From: Zychaea mexicana
Taxonomy: Eukaryota > Mucoromycota > Mucoromycetes > Mucorales > Lichtheimiaceae
Length of the DNA: 64,000 nucleotides
Assembly: GCF_025766255.1 (NCBI RefSeq)
Contig: NW_026516682.1
Span: 434,001-498,000, forward strand
Direction of reading: 5' to 3'
Under the pieces are notes generated by a model that saw nothing but the letters and a program-made list of their open reading frames with translations, did no database searches and was not told where the DNA came from. The translations under genes and the position numbers were made by a program. This document shows, piece after piece, positions 10,223 through 23,228 of the stretch (within the stretch, counting starts at the first letter, position 1; every line of letters begins with the position of its first letter).

Positions 10223-12416
10223 TAAATTCACCTAGTGCTGTAGAATATATACATTCTTTCTAGACTCTAGCTTATATGTTACCATACTCTCAATAATATT
10301 ATCCGTGTAGTTGAGAAGAACACATCGGCACCGAAAAGAAACATTGCTGCGAATTATAATGAAAAAGTTGTTTTGAGCGATCGAGTAAATCGGGTGCACT
10401 CTTGTTCTTTGTCACACACCGAAGCATACTTACTGCTTCAACTAAAAAATCATAAAGGGTCTCACTCATTTATTCTCTAGATGTCTTTATTAGCACTATG
10501 ATTTAGTTTAATGATCCTTTACCATGCTAAAGTGATCATGTGTGCATTTATGTTTCCAGTTCTCGCTGGTCCAAAAAGTTCTTCGTCAAGCATGTTCCGT
10601 ACAGCATCCCGAACAACGTGGTTGTTTAACAGTAAAAGCTATTTTAATTTAAAAACGAGGTGATAGGTGCTCCATTATCTCGGTTGTAATCCGCACATCC
10701 TTCCTTTATTTGTAATGACTTTTGGTGACAGCAGATTTCGCACAAACGATCTTGAAGAGGATACATAATAATGATGAACAGCAGTGTAGAGATATAACTT
10801 ACATTGGCAGAAGCTGAGGGTTTTGTTCATAGAGAATACAAAGGCAAGTCATGAACAAAAAATCTATTGCCGCAAACGTCACCACAAAAAGTATGTAAGT
10901 ATCGCCTTGCTGCAACTATAGTACATCTGCCTAATGCTCCGGTGCTGTTGCTAGCCTCGGACTGTTATAACAATCGTAAATATTGACCAAGACAGAGTTG
11001 AATAAGTATAATGAGTGAACCTCGTGATTGATATCGCGTGCATACGTATACACATCATATCGCCTACGAGCAACTTGCATCTGTTATAGCTGCTGCGCTC
11101 GTTTATATTGCTGTTGGATTTTATATGTATAATAATAATCGATTGTGTGAGGATACTGAACGTGATTCCCATATCTTCAGTTTGCTAGTTAGCGAATCGC
11201 TCGAGTTGGTTATGTATATTTCAGCCTGCGCCGTACTAATTAGCATTCTGAAGATAGTGGGAGTGTAAAGACAGAGATTGCTCCTGTTGCGCATGTAGAT
11301 TAGTATTCTGAGCAACGCGAACAGGAGTAAAATAAGTTCTGAATGTTGTTATGGCGCAATTGAGAGCTCCCAGAAAGTATTGGTTTGATCAACAAGCGTC
11401 TATGAACGCATATCACGTTAGATATTTAACATCGCGTATCGTAAATGAAGCTACACCGCCTGTGGACGATTGTTCGCTTGTTTGTACGATTCTACTGCTT
11501 TAAAGAACACTTTTACATTTTTTATTTTGGACTGCGTTCGTCGTTCACTCTACAGTAGCTTGTTGATGAAGTCTCGGATAATATTCATTAATGTTTGCGG
11601 CTGTATTGTGTTTGAAAGGGAACAGTTAAAAGTAGCAGTGCTGCGTAATTTATTGGAGGATAGAGCAAGGATATGCCACAAGTATGATATGGATAGTTAA
11701 CAGTGTACGCCTTTACAGGTGTATATAGCTTCGATATCATCCACTATACTCTCAATAGGCGTATATAAACTGTATAGCCTCAATAAATGTAACACTGTCA
11801 TATATACTTCATATAAATCTATGATGTAGGTAGGTAAAGAATTAAATAGCATATCTCTTGTGCTATACGAACTTTTGCCACCAGTATATTTGCTTATAGC
11901 TGTTTCAGGAGCCTGAGATCTATATAAGCTAGTACAGACTATCTCGTTTAGCCGATGTAGAGGCACCAGCTGCTTTGATGGTTTGAAAGATACATATATA
12001 TTATATTGAGTTCTGTTAATTTAATAGTTAGTAGCTGACACATTAACGGAAACCAAACTCAATAGATAACATATAACTACAGCCATATTCATATTGAAAA
12101 ATATCAAACTTCTTGAAGATGATGTGTCTTATTTAAACGTAAATAAATCTTATGTCTGTATTGAAATGTAAAATAAATTGACAGTCAGTGGAAGCACGTA
12201 TGGCGGTGAAATAATTTCTGTTGTGTACCACTGTCATTGCGAAACGATCTGGTACATTCTGCGGAATGCAAGCAGGTTATCATCCTCCCACCAGTCCTGA
12301 AAACATTCTTCTCCCAGATACTGCATTCCTGTTCTTAAGGACAAGCAGAAAAATACTTTCAAGTTACTCTTTTTCAAAACACTGTCTTCCACTTCCTTTA
12401 CTGTAAAATTCGTTAA
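10223..12416. other. Intergenic between the two anchor-A paralogues
   Basis: Over 2 kb separate the paralogues. Small ORFs (for example the minus strand at 11697-11966 and a 50-codon plus ORF near 11351) show no recognisable family. Nothing here can be supported as a gene. Confidence 0.5.
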
Positions 12417-14969
12417 ATGTGGATTAACCACGTCGTCCGAATTACCTTGGCAACAGCAGCCACTGCTGTACTCGCAATCGTCTCTGTTCAGGCAGTGCCA
12501 GATCCAGGGAAATTCTCAGCTGGGAATCTTATTGCCGAGCTTGGAAATCGAAGTGTAAAATCACACCGTCTTGATAAACGAGATGTGCTTGAGGACTTTG
12601 ATCATTTCTGCCCTGCTCAGAGAGAAACTCATGCCGCCGAAGTCGTAAGTTCACGCTGTTTAATGTCAAGGCACTGTTGCGAATCACCTGTTCTTATATA
12701 TGATATGTGTAGTTTAGCCATTTCACCGGAGTTTTCTTTGGAGATTTTATCACTGTAAAAGTCGTTCAAGTATAAAAGTTTCCCTTTTCATGTAGCACGT
12801 AAAACGTCGCTAACACTATTTGTTTGAATAATGGGATGGATATTAGGGCGGTGCTCAAGACATTTTGGGTCCTCTGGCGGTTGGAGGAGCCTTCACTGCA
12901 CCAAATTACCTAGTCAACGCTAATCATGCGCTCAGCTGCAGCGGGTCAAGCATTGTCGACAGATTTGGTTTGGTTATTGGAGGAGAAGTGGATACATACG
13001 ATACCAGAATTCGCGGAAGCGTATTCTATCAGTCTGTCAGTGTCTCTGCAGATTTGAGGCTGCTCTCTGAAGGCGAAGGCTGCTCGCTGTTTACCGATTC
13101 GAGTCCTGTTGATTTCGATGTTGTGGAAAGCGTATCCATTGTGGCCTCGCTACTCCTCTCATCCTTAACGCCCAATGTGCAGCTAAACGCAGACGGCACT
13201 GTCAATGTCCTTGATTCGTCGAGCACGCGATACTCGATCTTCACCTTCAATACTTGCTCCAGCTGTGATCTTCAAGGTACTCTATCCGACCCTTCAGCTA
13301 TTTTTTTCAATCAAGGCAACTGGAACGGCCCTCAAGGTGGCTGGAGCCAAGGCGACGATGAACTTGTTGTTTTCAACGTAAGTAGAAAAGGACCATATTC
13401 TACAGAGTGGGGCTCTCTAGCTCTAATTGAAACACTTATCATTTTCCAATTTCTATTTTAAGATTCCTGTTTTAGCTGGCAGTACGGTTGAGATTAACAG
13501 CAACAATCCAAGCAACGGCTTCAATGCATGCAAGACTATTTACAACATCTACCCAGTGAACCTGAACGGTGAATATAGTGTCACGGGCGAGATCACCTTT
13601 ATTCGAAACACTGCAAGTCAGCTTGAAGGTTTCTCATTGGCACCTCAAGGTATGTGTATATGCTTTCATAGATGTATGACGAAGCCCAAAAAATTCAAGT
13701 ATAAGACGCTAATTATGCTACTTTCCAGCGAACGTACTTGATGGTACAACAGGCGCCTTTGCCGGGAACATCATTGGGCTCAGCTATGGATGGCGATACT
13801 ACCCAACTGGTGTGGAAATTCATGATTATGCTGCTGCTGGCGACGGCTGCGATGAGTTCCAAGATTGTTTACCTGGAAATGGAGGCAGCGGTCCAGGCAA
13901 TGGGGGAGCAACCACAGGCACCACTACTATGGTCGAAGTCGTCACCACAACATACACATCAACTGCAGTGGCTATGACAACGATGACTTACGGACCCGAT
14001 GTTGGCGTACTTACGCTACCTTCCGATTATACCTTCCCTCCAGACTATCATACTACATTTTTTGTGGATGTCGACACTGACTGCGAAGTACAAACTACTG
14101 AAGTAACGGTGACCGAACCGCCAACAACTGTTACAAGCAGAATAGAGATATACGACACAGAAACACTTACCAGCACTGCCACTGATATTTCGACGCAATT
14201 GGTTACGAATACATTGACGTCAACAGAAGTTACTGAAATCGTCATAACCGAACCAGGCACAACCATCACTGTGTCTGACTCGGTAATTACTGTACCTCCT
14301 GAAACAGTAACAACGGAAATCACTCTTATCGATGTGATCACTACCACCGATACGTCCCTAATCACCAACCTTGCTACGAATGTCTATACAACTGTTGAAA
14401 CCTTACTTACTGATATGACCCTTGTCATTCCTGGAGAAACATACACAACGGCCGTGGAAACACTGGTTCAAGTTCCAACAACCGAGACTTTTGTCGTTAC
14501 GTTTAGCGATGAACCTTCAATAGGCACAACTGAATATGTTACATCCTTCTCAGAGCCTACAACTATGATCCTCACAGTAACCGACAGTAATAGAGTGACG
14601 GAGCATGTGACACATGCGACGCAAACGACCAGAACAATTACCTCCTATATGACGCAAACGGACAGACATACAGATTCTCCCATGACAAGCACCACCAGGA
14701 CAAAGACCATCACGACCGATATCCCTGGCATCACTGTCACTTCTGAAGGAACTGAGTATGCTTATTATCTTACTTACCCCTATGACAAGTACCATGGAAA
14801 GGGCAAAAAGAAGATCGGAAAGTGGAACCACGGTGACAAATGGGATAAGGATAGCGACTGGGAAGGAGACGATGATGACTGGGAAGGGGATGATGATGAC
14901 TGGAAAGAAGACGATGGTGACTGGGAAAAGAAGGATGAGAAGACTTGGCACAAGGAGAAATACGATTAA
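12417..14969 (+). CDS. Secreted choice-of-anchor A domain protein (paralogue B)
   Basis: Model: join(12417..12644, 12847..13377, 13463..13649, 13729..14969), 728 aa. The order matches paralogue A: signal peptide, Kex2-type site (RLDKR-DV), anchor-A domain (DILGPLAVGGAFTAPNYLVN, GLVIGGEVDTYD, SDPSAIFFNQGNWNGPQGG, SQLEGFSLAP). A much longer Thr/Val/Glu-rich stalk follows (about residues 365-650, repeated VTE-P-TTVT motifs) and then a Trp/Asp tail (DWEGDDDDWEGDDDDW). Exon junctions at the N-terminal linker, after VFN, and after FSLAP-x are shared with paralogue A. The intron splitting FT-AP in A is absent here. The stalk suggests projection of the domain from the wall. There is no GPI signal, so the charged Trp tail may be the wall-binding part (inference). 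The long stalk is the main divergence after duplication. Confidence 0.8.
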
Positions 14970-15659
14970 CACCATAAACTTCTACTGCGCGCGCGTGTAC
15001 TTAAATTATTGCTTTGTCAAGAGCATATTTTTGCTAATAAATAATATATTTCATATCAACAAGGGATCGCTAGTTGTAGTAATCGCGACGTTTCCAGCAA
15101 AGCTGGCATATTTTACAAACAGTTTTATTATGCGCATCATATATCTTCAACGTACAACTTCCTATCCATCCAAAAAAAAGAGCGGGAATGGCATAGCAAT
15201 GGAAGAAGATAAAGGAAGCAACATATATATGGATTAACGAGCTAACGAACCGATGGTCTCGTTTGCGAAGGCCCAGTCGGTTACAGCTTTGAAAGTTCAC
15301 TACGCTCAACTGATGAAGTAACTGGGCATACAACACAATATGATACCCTTTATATTCTACTTCTTGATGGCAAAGATCAACTGCCTCTCTACTATTAACG
15401 ATGTAAAGTTATTCTAGTAAAATACTACGAAAAATTATTATATATACAATTATTACAGTTAAAGAGACGTAGTACAGTTTTGAAGTATAAAGGGGGCCGT
15501 TACGAGAGTGAAAGCGTGCGTATAATAAAAATGTAAAATGAAAGAGTATAGAAGACTAAAAAGCAATAATAAAAATACAAAAGTGTCCAAAAACGCAGTA
15601 CAGGAAAAAATACAGAGGAGAGGAAAGATGGAGGACAGGGAGAGATATGAAACGTAGAA
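14970..15659. other. Intergenic between convergent genes
   Basis: This AT-rich spacer lies between the 3' ends of paralogue B (plus) and the flippase (minus). No gene or RNA is recognisable. Confidence 0.55.
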
Positions 15660-18600
15660 TTAATTGTCTGTAGTCTTCGTGCTGACGCCAGTCTCTCTGC
15701 CAGTAAGCGATTCACGGCGACCCTTGTGCTGCACCAGCTCGATTTCACGCACGATATCATTATCGTACGGGAAATATATTCGCAAGAAGTAATGCACGGT
15801 GACACGAGGCAAGAAGCTTGCAAAGACGGTCAGGATCAATACGAGCCAGTAGTAACCGACTGCGAAGAGACGGTCGTGGCCAGCGAAAATAAACGTGTTG
15901 AATTGCGCATAGATACCGACAAAGGCATAGTACACCAAGATCGAGAGTGCAATGATACCCACCTGGATCCACGTGTAGCTGTAGAGTGCAAGACCGACAA
16001 ACAAGTTGGCGACAATAACTGCAATGCTTGACATGACTGTGCCGATCTCATAAACACCATTTGAGACGCTATAGCCTGACTTATCCGGATTGCCAGCGAC
16101 CAAGAGCATGTACGGGAAGAAAAAGCAGACAGCTGACTGGAAGATAGAGTCGGCAACGGTGGCCCAGAAGAGCCACATTTTAAACTTGTCGTTACGAAGA
16201 CCCATGCGGTAAAGTTCTGGATAGCGGAGAGATGTCCCGGCATCCAAGTCCTGATCCCAGATGCCCATAAAGATAATAGGTAGAGAGGTGAAAATCAAGT
16301 TGTACAGAGTGACGAGTGAGTAGTCAAAAATCATAGATCCGGTCCACCTAAAATCAAAAGGTTTTTATGCTTAGTTCGTATTCCTACAAGTATGTTTAAG
16401 AGCGGTTTACTTACTGGCAGAAAATCTGGTACCAGAACAAGACGAACGTCCACACAATGTTCTTATAGAAGAAACCCATAACCGTTTCCGCTGTCCGTAT
16501 ATAAGACCATCGACCGTGAACAAGAAGCAGCTTGCGCAGATATCGGAACTGGGCAATAGCGTAGTCTGATGCCATTACAGCCTGACGACCTTCCACACCG
16601 GAAATGCCAATACCGACGTTGGCTTCTTGAATCATGGACACATCATTGGCGCCGTCACCAATAGCCAGAGTCATGACCTTTAATCCCTTCTTGACCAAAG
16701 TTACGACTTGAGCCTTTTGCTTGGGACTGACACGGCAGCAAACGACGCTGGCGCACTTCATACCGATTCTAAGAATAGTCTCACGGGTTGCCGGCTCCAA
16801 GGCGTACTTCAGCGTTGTCCCATCAATAACGAGGGCAATTTTTTGACCTTGAGAACTGTTCACCTGGTGAAGTGCATCATTGAGCTGTTTACTGGTCGAC
16901 TCACGGTCATCGGCCTTGAGAATAATCATGCGCATGTCGTTTGTGATCAGGTTACAAGCGAAGCCAATGTTGATGGCTGTTTCGGTCTTGTCGCCAGTCA
17001 GCACCCATAGTCGAATACCAGACTGAGCCAATTCAGCAATGGTCTCTGGAACGCCCTCTTGGAGTTTGTCCTCAATAGCCGTACCACCCATCAGCAGCAT
17101 ATCCGTTTCGATCTCCTCACAAACCTCGTCGACCTTTTCTTCACGGTTGTAGATACTTGAGCATGCCTCCTGGTAAGTCTTGTTCCACACCTTGTACTCT
17201 TCAGGCGAGATGAACCGATAAGAAAGACATAGCGTACGCAGACCTTCGTTGGCAAACTGTTCGAGATCTCGAGTGGTTGACTCCTGCAATTGCTTTTGGC
17301 TCTTTTCGAGTTCAGTCTGGTCACCAAAATCCGTGCACAGACGCTCGAAAATCACAGAGTCGGCACCTTTGCATAGCATCAAAATACGGTCGCTATCTAG
17401 GGGCTTGACGATAACGCTCATGCGCTTGCGGGTAGAATTGAATTCCAAAGTATTCAACAATTCAAACTGCTGGAGCTCGCCCATGACTTCAACATTAAGC
17501 GTGTTAGCATCTCGGCCGAGGTAGACAAAGCCAAGGTCGCGTGCGGTGGCGACCAAAGCAGCTTCGTCAGGTGATGTCGCTCTGTACTCGATTGCTTCTG
17601 GATTTTCGTCGTCAGGACGTTCGGCAATTACTGTGTGGCACAAGGCCAACGCGGTCATGAAATGGATCATAGCCATGGCATGAGACGACCCTTGGTTTTT
17701 CAAGTCGTCAAAGAACTGCAAGTCACCGAATGTTGGATGCGAACCGACGTGTGTATTCTCAAAGAGAGCTTGCTGCTTTTCGTACATTTGCTTTTTAACA
17801 TGTCCCATTTGATCTTCATCGTCCTGGGACATGCTTACACCAGACTCACTGTCATCCAAGCCTCCGGCAAAGTCCTTTTCACCAGTACCTTGTAGACGCT
17901 TTTGGGCACCCAAAGCAGCTTCGGTTACACCTTGACCATAAGACACTCCATCGATGGTGCACTTCCGGAACTCCATTACGTTCTGCGTGAGCGTGCCAGT
18001 CTTGTCAGAAAAAATGTACTCAATCTGGCCAAGATCGTCTGAAATGTTCCATGTTTTGGGAATGCAAGGGGTGTCCGTTTTTTCGTGGTACATGTCAATG
18101 TCTGCATAAATGAAGTATGCCTATGATCGGACCGTATTTAATTTACAACACGCGTGATAAACAAACATGCCAAGATAAAACTTACTACAAATGTTTTGAC
18201 GATTTCGACGGAAATATACAAAGAGATCGGCACAATGTTCTGGTACAAAATCAAGGTCACCCTGTACAGAGCGAAAGAAATAATTAATGGACTAATTAAC
18301 GGAAACGCCCAAACCAAGAGTGACCATGCGTTACTTATGACACTTACCAAAATGTCATGAAACCATCATACGAAGCGTTATCTCCTCGTATGTTAAAGTC
18401 GAAAAATGGCGCTGACCCGCTATCGTGGAATTGTACACTGTCCAGAACCGAACTGACAATACAGATGATTGCTAGCACGACGAAATTAGCAATAACCTAC
18501 ACGTATTTTGAACAACGTTAACACACTGCAATTTGCGTATCATGTCAACGAAGCAGATCTTACATGAGGATTGGTTTCCTTTTGAATCTTGCTACGCTTG

Positions 18601-20033
18601 GACGGCGTTTTGCCCTGGTTGAGCATAATCTTGGTATCGTCACCAGTGAACACAACAACGCCAATCAGCCAGTCGGTGTTTCTGAGAACACAACCACGCA
18701 GCAAAATGTTGTTGTAGGTCACTGCTTCGGTCTTTTGATGCGACACGGTAGTTTCGTTATCCTCGGGCTGGTCAATGTCCCAGCGCAGCGCACCGCTGTA
18801 TTGGTATAAATTGGCATGCGGTGGCTCACTCTCGATGTAGAACCGGGCACGTTCGCAATCATGGACGGTCTTGAGATCACCCGTTGCGGCCAACCCCTGG
18901 CGAGCCTTCAAATTGGTCTCGCCATCCAAATTCTGGGTCTCGATATAACACAGGTTGTCGGTTTCTGATGTGGACAAAATCACCATATCGGCGGGCACAT
19001 CGTCATTGTTGTGCAGCATGACATAATCGCCCACCATCACATCCTGCCATCGTACTTCTTGCCAAAAAACTTTGCACTTGGGGGCCGGTGCGTCGCCGGG
19101 TGCACGTTCGGCGCATGGGAGCCCGGCGGGATTGACCGAGGAGGCGCGGCGAGTGCTGGCCGTGTCACCAGTGGCAGTACGGTACAGGACAGAATGAGGG
19201 ATGGATCCGGGTCGGTAGGGTCGCCGAGGCTGGACCTTGAACATGTTGCTGAGTTCTGAACGGAACGTGTCTGACCGTTGCCGTACTGTATTCATAAATT
19301 TTTTCGAGCCGTTCTGCTTTGTGTTGTTGGACAATTGGTGCTGCTGTTGACTGGTGCTGGCGGTTGAGGACTCGCCTGTCAATGATCGTCGGGATGGCGC
19401 TTTGCGGTGCTTGATAGGTTTAGCAGCCGGCTTCTTCGTCGTGATCGCCATGCGATATGTGTGTGCGTACTTGTTCTCCACCCCGCCAAGCATGCAAAGG
19501 AATCCAATGCAGACATAGAGCCAATGCCATCGATTGCCTGTGTTATCCTCAATATTGACATTATTCCAATGCGCCAGTTTTGTTACTATGGTGTTGTTGA
19601 CGCGCGCATCGCTCTGGTTGCGCTTCCAGTCTTCAATGCCATCCTTGATACCCGTAATAAGCAGAATAGCCATAAGCGGCAATGCTGACACTGCAGGCTC
19701 GACGACGCCAAAAACAGGTATACACTGCAATACGACAAGCAGCAAGAAGTATAAATTGGCAACATTACGGAATTGTTCAAACAAGTTTTTGGGCACAAAT
19801 GTTAATGGTGTGTATTTGGCGGTACGGATTCGATTGCTGACATAGTGTGAATGGATGCGTTTCCCCTTCTCGTCGAATTCGGTCGACGGCAAGTCCATGT
19901 TGACGTAGATATTCCGACGTTGTTGCATGTACGACGACGTCGAGGCAGTTCGTTGTAACGCATTTTCATCGGTGTCGTCTGCATCTTTCTTTTTGTGGAA
20001 TGCCCGCTTGAGCCGTAACCGTTTATTAACCAT
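15660..20033 (-). CDS. P4-ATPase phospholipid flippase (Dnf-like)
   Basis: Model: complement(join(15660..16347, 16415..18120, 18186..18261, 18348..18496, 18564..20033)), 1362 aa. It moves phospholipids from the outer to the cytosolic leaflet of plasma, Golgi or endosomal membranes and needs a Cdc50-type partner. Visible motifs: DGET in the actuator domain (370-373), PISL in TM4 (551-554), the phosphorylation motif DKTGT (604-608), SPDEAALV in the nucleotide-binding domain, and GDGANDVSMIQEANVGIGIS in the P domain. The C-terminal TM5-10 region follows. Size and motifs fit Dnf1/Dnf2. A Ser/Lys/Gln-rich insert (about 190-315) lies between TM2 and the actuator domain, preceded by an unusual hydrophobic patch (WHWLYVCIGFLCMLGG). 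The start at 20031-20033 (MVNKRLRLKR) is chosen over an upstream non-ATG extension. Confidence 0.93.
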
Positions 20034-20586
20034 TGGGAGGTTAAAGAGAGTTGTGCAAGAGAAAAAGAAAGAGGAAAACACCCCCTGGAGAAAGAACGTG
20101 AATGTGTATGGGGTTATTTCTTTTTTTTTTTGCTGGCTTCGACAGGCTACTGCGACAATAATTAGAATTTTTTCGCTTTAGTTTGTTGTCTTGGAGTACA
20201 AAACTCCTTCACTCATTCCCGAAAGAACAGCCCCTTCAACTTACACTTTTCTTACACAGATATTTTTCGGGACGAAGCTCTCCGTGGGGTTGGAAAACAA
20301 TTAGACTTCTCCAAGGCAACAAGGTAGCGATAGTAACAAACAAAAAAAAAGAGGGTATGCGAGGAAAAGAAGCTCTCGAATTGAAAACTAAACCCCTCCA
20401 AAAATCACAGCATATATTCGGCCCGGCTCATCCGTAGATCCTTTTTCTTTTGCGGCGTTTGCGGACGTAAATTCTGCCGAAGCGGATATACATTTTTTAC
20501 AGAAGAAAAAACACTGCTCTACACTACTTTACACTGCCACATATGGCTACACATGCATTCGATACGGGTGGATTCTGCATAGCAGA
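20034..20586. other. Intergenic, flippase promoter region
   Basis: This spacer lies between the flippase 5' end and the PRMT5 3' end. It includes a T run near 20121-20131. No gene is recognisable. Confidence 0.55.
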
Positions 20587-23228
20587 CTATAAGCCAACCC
20601 AGTACGATCGACCGCCGCTGTTGTGGATTGGACTTATCGCAACATCGCTTCCGTCGGCAGACACCACGTCGGCACTCCACTCATACCACACCTTCTTGGC
20701 GTCTGTCGCACGCCAAAAGTCTAGTGTCACCGTGGAACCTCGAGGAACTTGTACAGGCGTGCGCAGTGGGAAAAAGATAGGGAACCAGCTAAACATGTCA
20801 GGCGAGTGCGTGTCAGGATGTATCGAGATCATGACGTCCTTGTACAGCACCGACTCAAAGTAGCCCGCAACGCCGTGCATAATCATGTCCTGGTCGGCTA
20901 ATTGGAACTTGGCTTGGCTGTACCGGGTGTTGTGCAGGTTGTTTTGAGGGTCATCGTCAATTGCTTTGTTTGGATGCTCAAATGTCCACACCGGCTTGGA
21001 TGGAGCCAGTTCGCACACTTGCTGAAACATGACCACATAGGGCGTTTCAAAATGGACCAAGTCCTTGTAGGCAGCCACTTCGTTGTACAGTTTCGATGAT
21101 GATAATGGCGTTACATAGGCAGTGTATGAGGCGGGAATCGATATGCCATCCTCTAAAAATGAAGAAAAATTAATTAGTTTCTTTTTAGCTCCAAAACACC
21201 CAAGAGCAAATTTACCCTTCAGGAACTTTTGTGCGCCATCCAGACACTCGGGTGATAATTCATTGTCTCCAAATGAGCCCAAGAGCTCGCTGACGAGGAT
21301 ATCGCACTGTATTTGTCGCATTAGTAATCCATCCTGCAGTTCCATTCTTTCTTATAGCTCCTGCTTACCTTTGTCTTTGGCTTCCATTTTCGCATATCGG
21401 CAAATACCAGGGTCACCTTGTCGTGCCATACGTCTGCCTTGGCGTTTTGTAATCTAATAATACACTCTTTGTCAGTCGCGCGAAAGCATAAGCTAAAAAA
21501 AGATGCTATGAATGAACACGAACGTGACAAAGGCGTTGGGGTTCTTCTCCAGTGCATAGAGGTGTACTTTGCGTTCTGCTTTTTCGGCTGCGCGCAAACA
21601 ACAATTCACCAAGGGGCCGCGTCCAGCGCCCACCACCATAATCGTGCTAGTAATGTTTGTTGACGTGGCTGTTAACATTGATAATCTGCTTGCACATTCC
21701 AGTGTGTGTGTGTGTGTGTGTAACGAGCACTTACGAAACATAATCTGAACCGTGCTCAACCCTATCCAACAGCGCGTGATAGACTGCCTATTTTTGTACA
21801 TGGTCATGGGAAATCAGTTACTCCTTTTCCTTGTTGTGAATAGGATTTGCTACCGCCTTGCGATGTACCTTTTCATATTGTTGATACTTGATTGGATCTC
21901 GTTCAAAAGTTTCATACATTGAATTATCCAAATTATCCATCAGCGGCTGCAAGGGTGCCTGCAAGTAATCATGATAGCCTGCAGCAAAGCGTTCGACATC
22001 GTTGAGCTCTGGCAGATTTCGATTAAGGTATTGGATGTATTCTTGGTAGGATGACGGTGTAGCAGATGCATGTAGCTTTGTCTCTGGTAACGTGACGATA
22101 ACCTGTGGTTGCATCTAATAGCAAGCCAGTTGTTACTCCTCTCTGTTTCCCACTTGCTTCTTGATCTTTCCAACCTTGATTACTTACGCGGTGCATCAGT
22201 TTCTTTAAAAACGCTTGATGTGGCTTCGGAAGTACAGGGTAGCCCTTGTTATTGCTGATGAATACGTCGGCTGGAACAATTACCGTCTTGATTGGCTCGG
22301 CAAACCATGTATCCAAAAGCAAACCATCCTCAGGAAGTTCTTTGGGCAATTGAAGTGCTAAACAAACTCCCTATTATTAACCCATTCTCTTCTGGAGTAA
22401 CAGCAGTAATTTCAGACAGCACGACATCACTTACCAGCATAAATTTTGGGATTGTGTTCAGCCAGAGCATGGAACTTGTTCCACTGTTTCCATGCTTTGT
22501 TGCTTCCATCTAACAGGACACGCACCCACATCTAAATCCATGATTTGTTTTTATCCGTCTTGGAGAACTGATCCGTGATGAGTAGCATAGATAGATTTAG
22601 AGTTCTTACCTGGGTTACAGACATTGAACCCACGTTGTGGTTGACCACGCGCGCCAGGTTGGATAAGCTGGTTTCTGACAAAGCAGGTGTCATGACAGCA
22701 AACAACCCGAGATGACAGGCCCAAGCTAACTCCTGCTTCAGTGCCTATATACATCATATTCGGTTGATTATCAGTATAGCTGATAGCACGCATTGCATTT
22801 TATTTCTATTTATCATAACGCTTACCAGCTCGGAATTGATGCGTGTATTTGCATCGGAAGAGTCCAGCTCTAGCCAATTTGACAAGGTGCCGACAATAGC
22901 ATCCGACCAACCTGTGATTTTTCATTATTTACACCAAATTTATTCAACAGTAATCAGCTTCCACGTTCTCATTCTAGAGATATTCTCATACAACCAACTT
23001 ACTTGGCTTGCGAACAACTAGATCGTCACGTTCGTAGACTGGAACGTTTCTCCAACTGTCGTTATCCTTTGTTTTCAAAACACGGCTATAACGCGGATGC
23101 ACGATAGGTGTTGCAACGAAATCGTGACCAGAATCAATGGCTTCTTCAATGAATGACTCGACATTGTCGTAGTGGTCGGCAGTGAGTAGACCGATCGCAC
23201 ATGCACGCGTTGCCTCTTGATCACCCAT
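20587..23228 (-). CDS. SKB1: Protein arginine N-methyltransferase 5 (Skb1/Hsl7)
   Basis: Model: complement(join(20587..21152, 21216..21306, 21369..21453, 21524..21646, 21735..21787, 21869..22114, 22188..22357, 22435..22531, 22610..22744, 22826..22911, 23003..23228)), 625 aa, close to human PRMT5 (637). It makes symmetric dimethylarginine on substrates such as Sm proteins and histones. In fungi it also acts in cell-cycle and polarity control. The N-terminal TIM-barrel is present ([27 protein letters not shown]). The SAM site is VVGAGRGPL (about 342-349). The double-E loop is [15 protein letters not shown] with E414 and E423. The C-terminal beta-barrel ends the protein. All eleven exons join in phase and each junction falls within conserved sequence. 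The acceptor before CDILVSELL was preferred over one 15 nt upstream of it because it fits the family length. Confidence 0.94.
21702..21721. repeat. GT microsatellite in a PRMT5 intron
   Basis: Ten GT dinucleotides lie in the intron between 21646 and 21735. Confidence 0.9.

Noticed and set aside
11697..11966. 89-aa minus ORF between the anchor-A genes
   Set aside because: No recognisable motif, partner exons or codon bias.
14048..14975. Minus ORFs of 106 and 141 aa over paralogue B
   Set aside because: They are antisense to the Thr-rich stalk and Trp tail, with biased composition.
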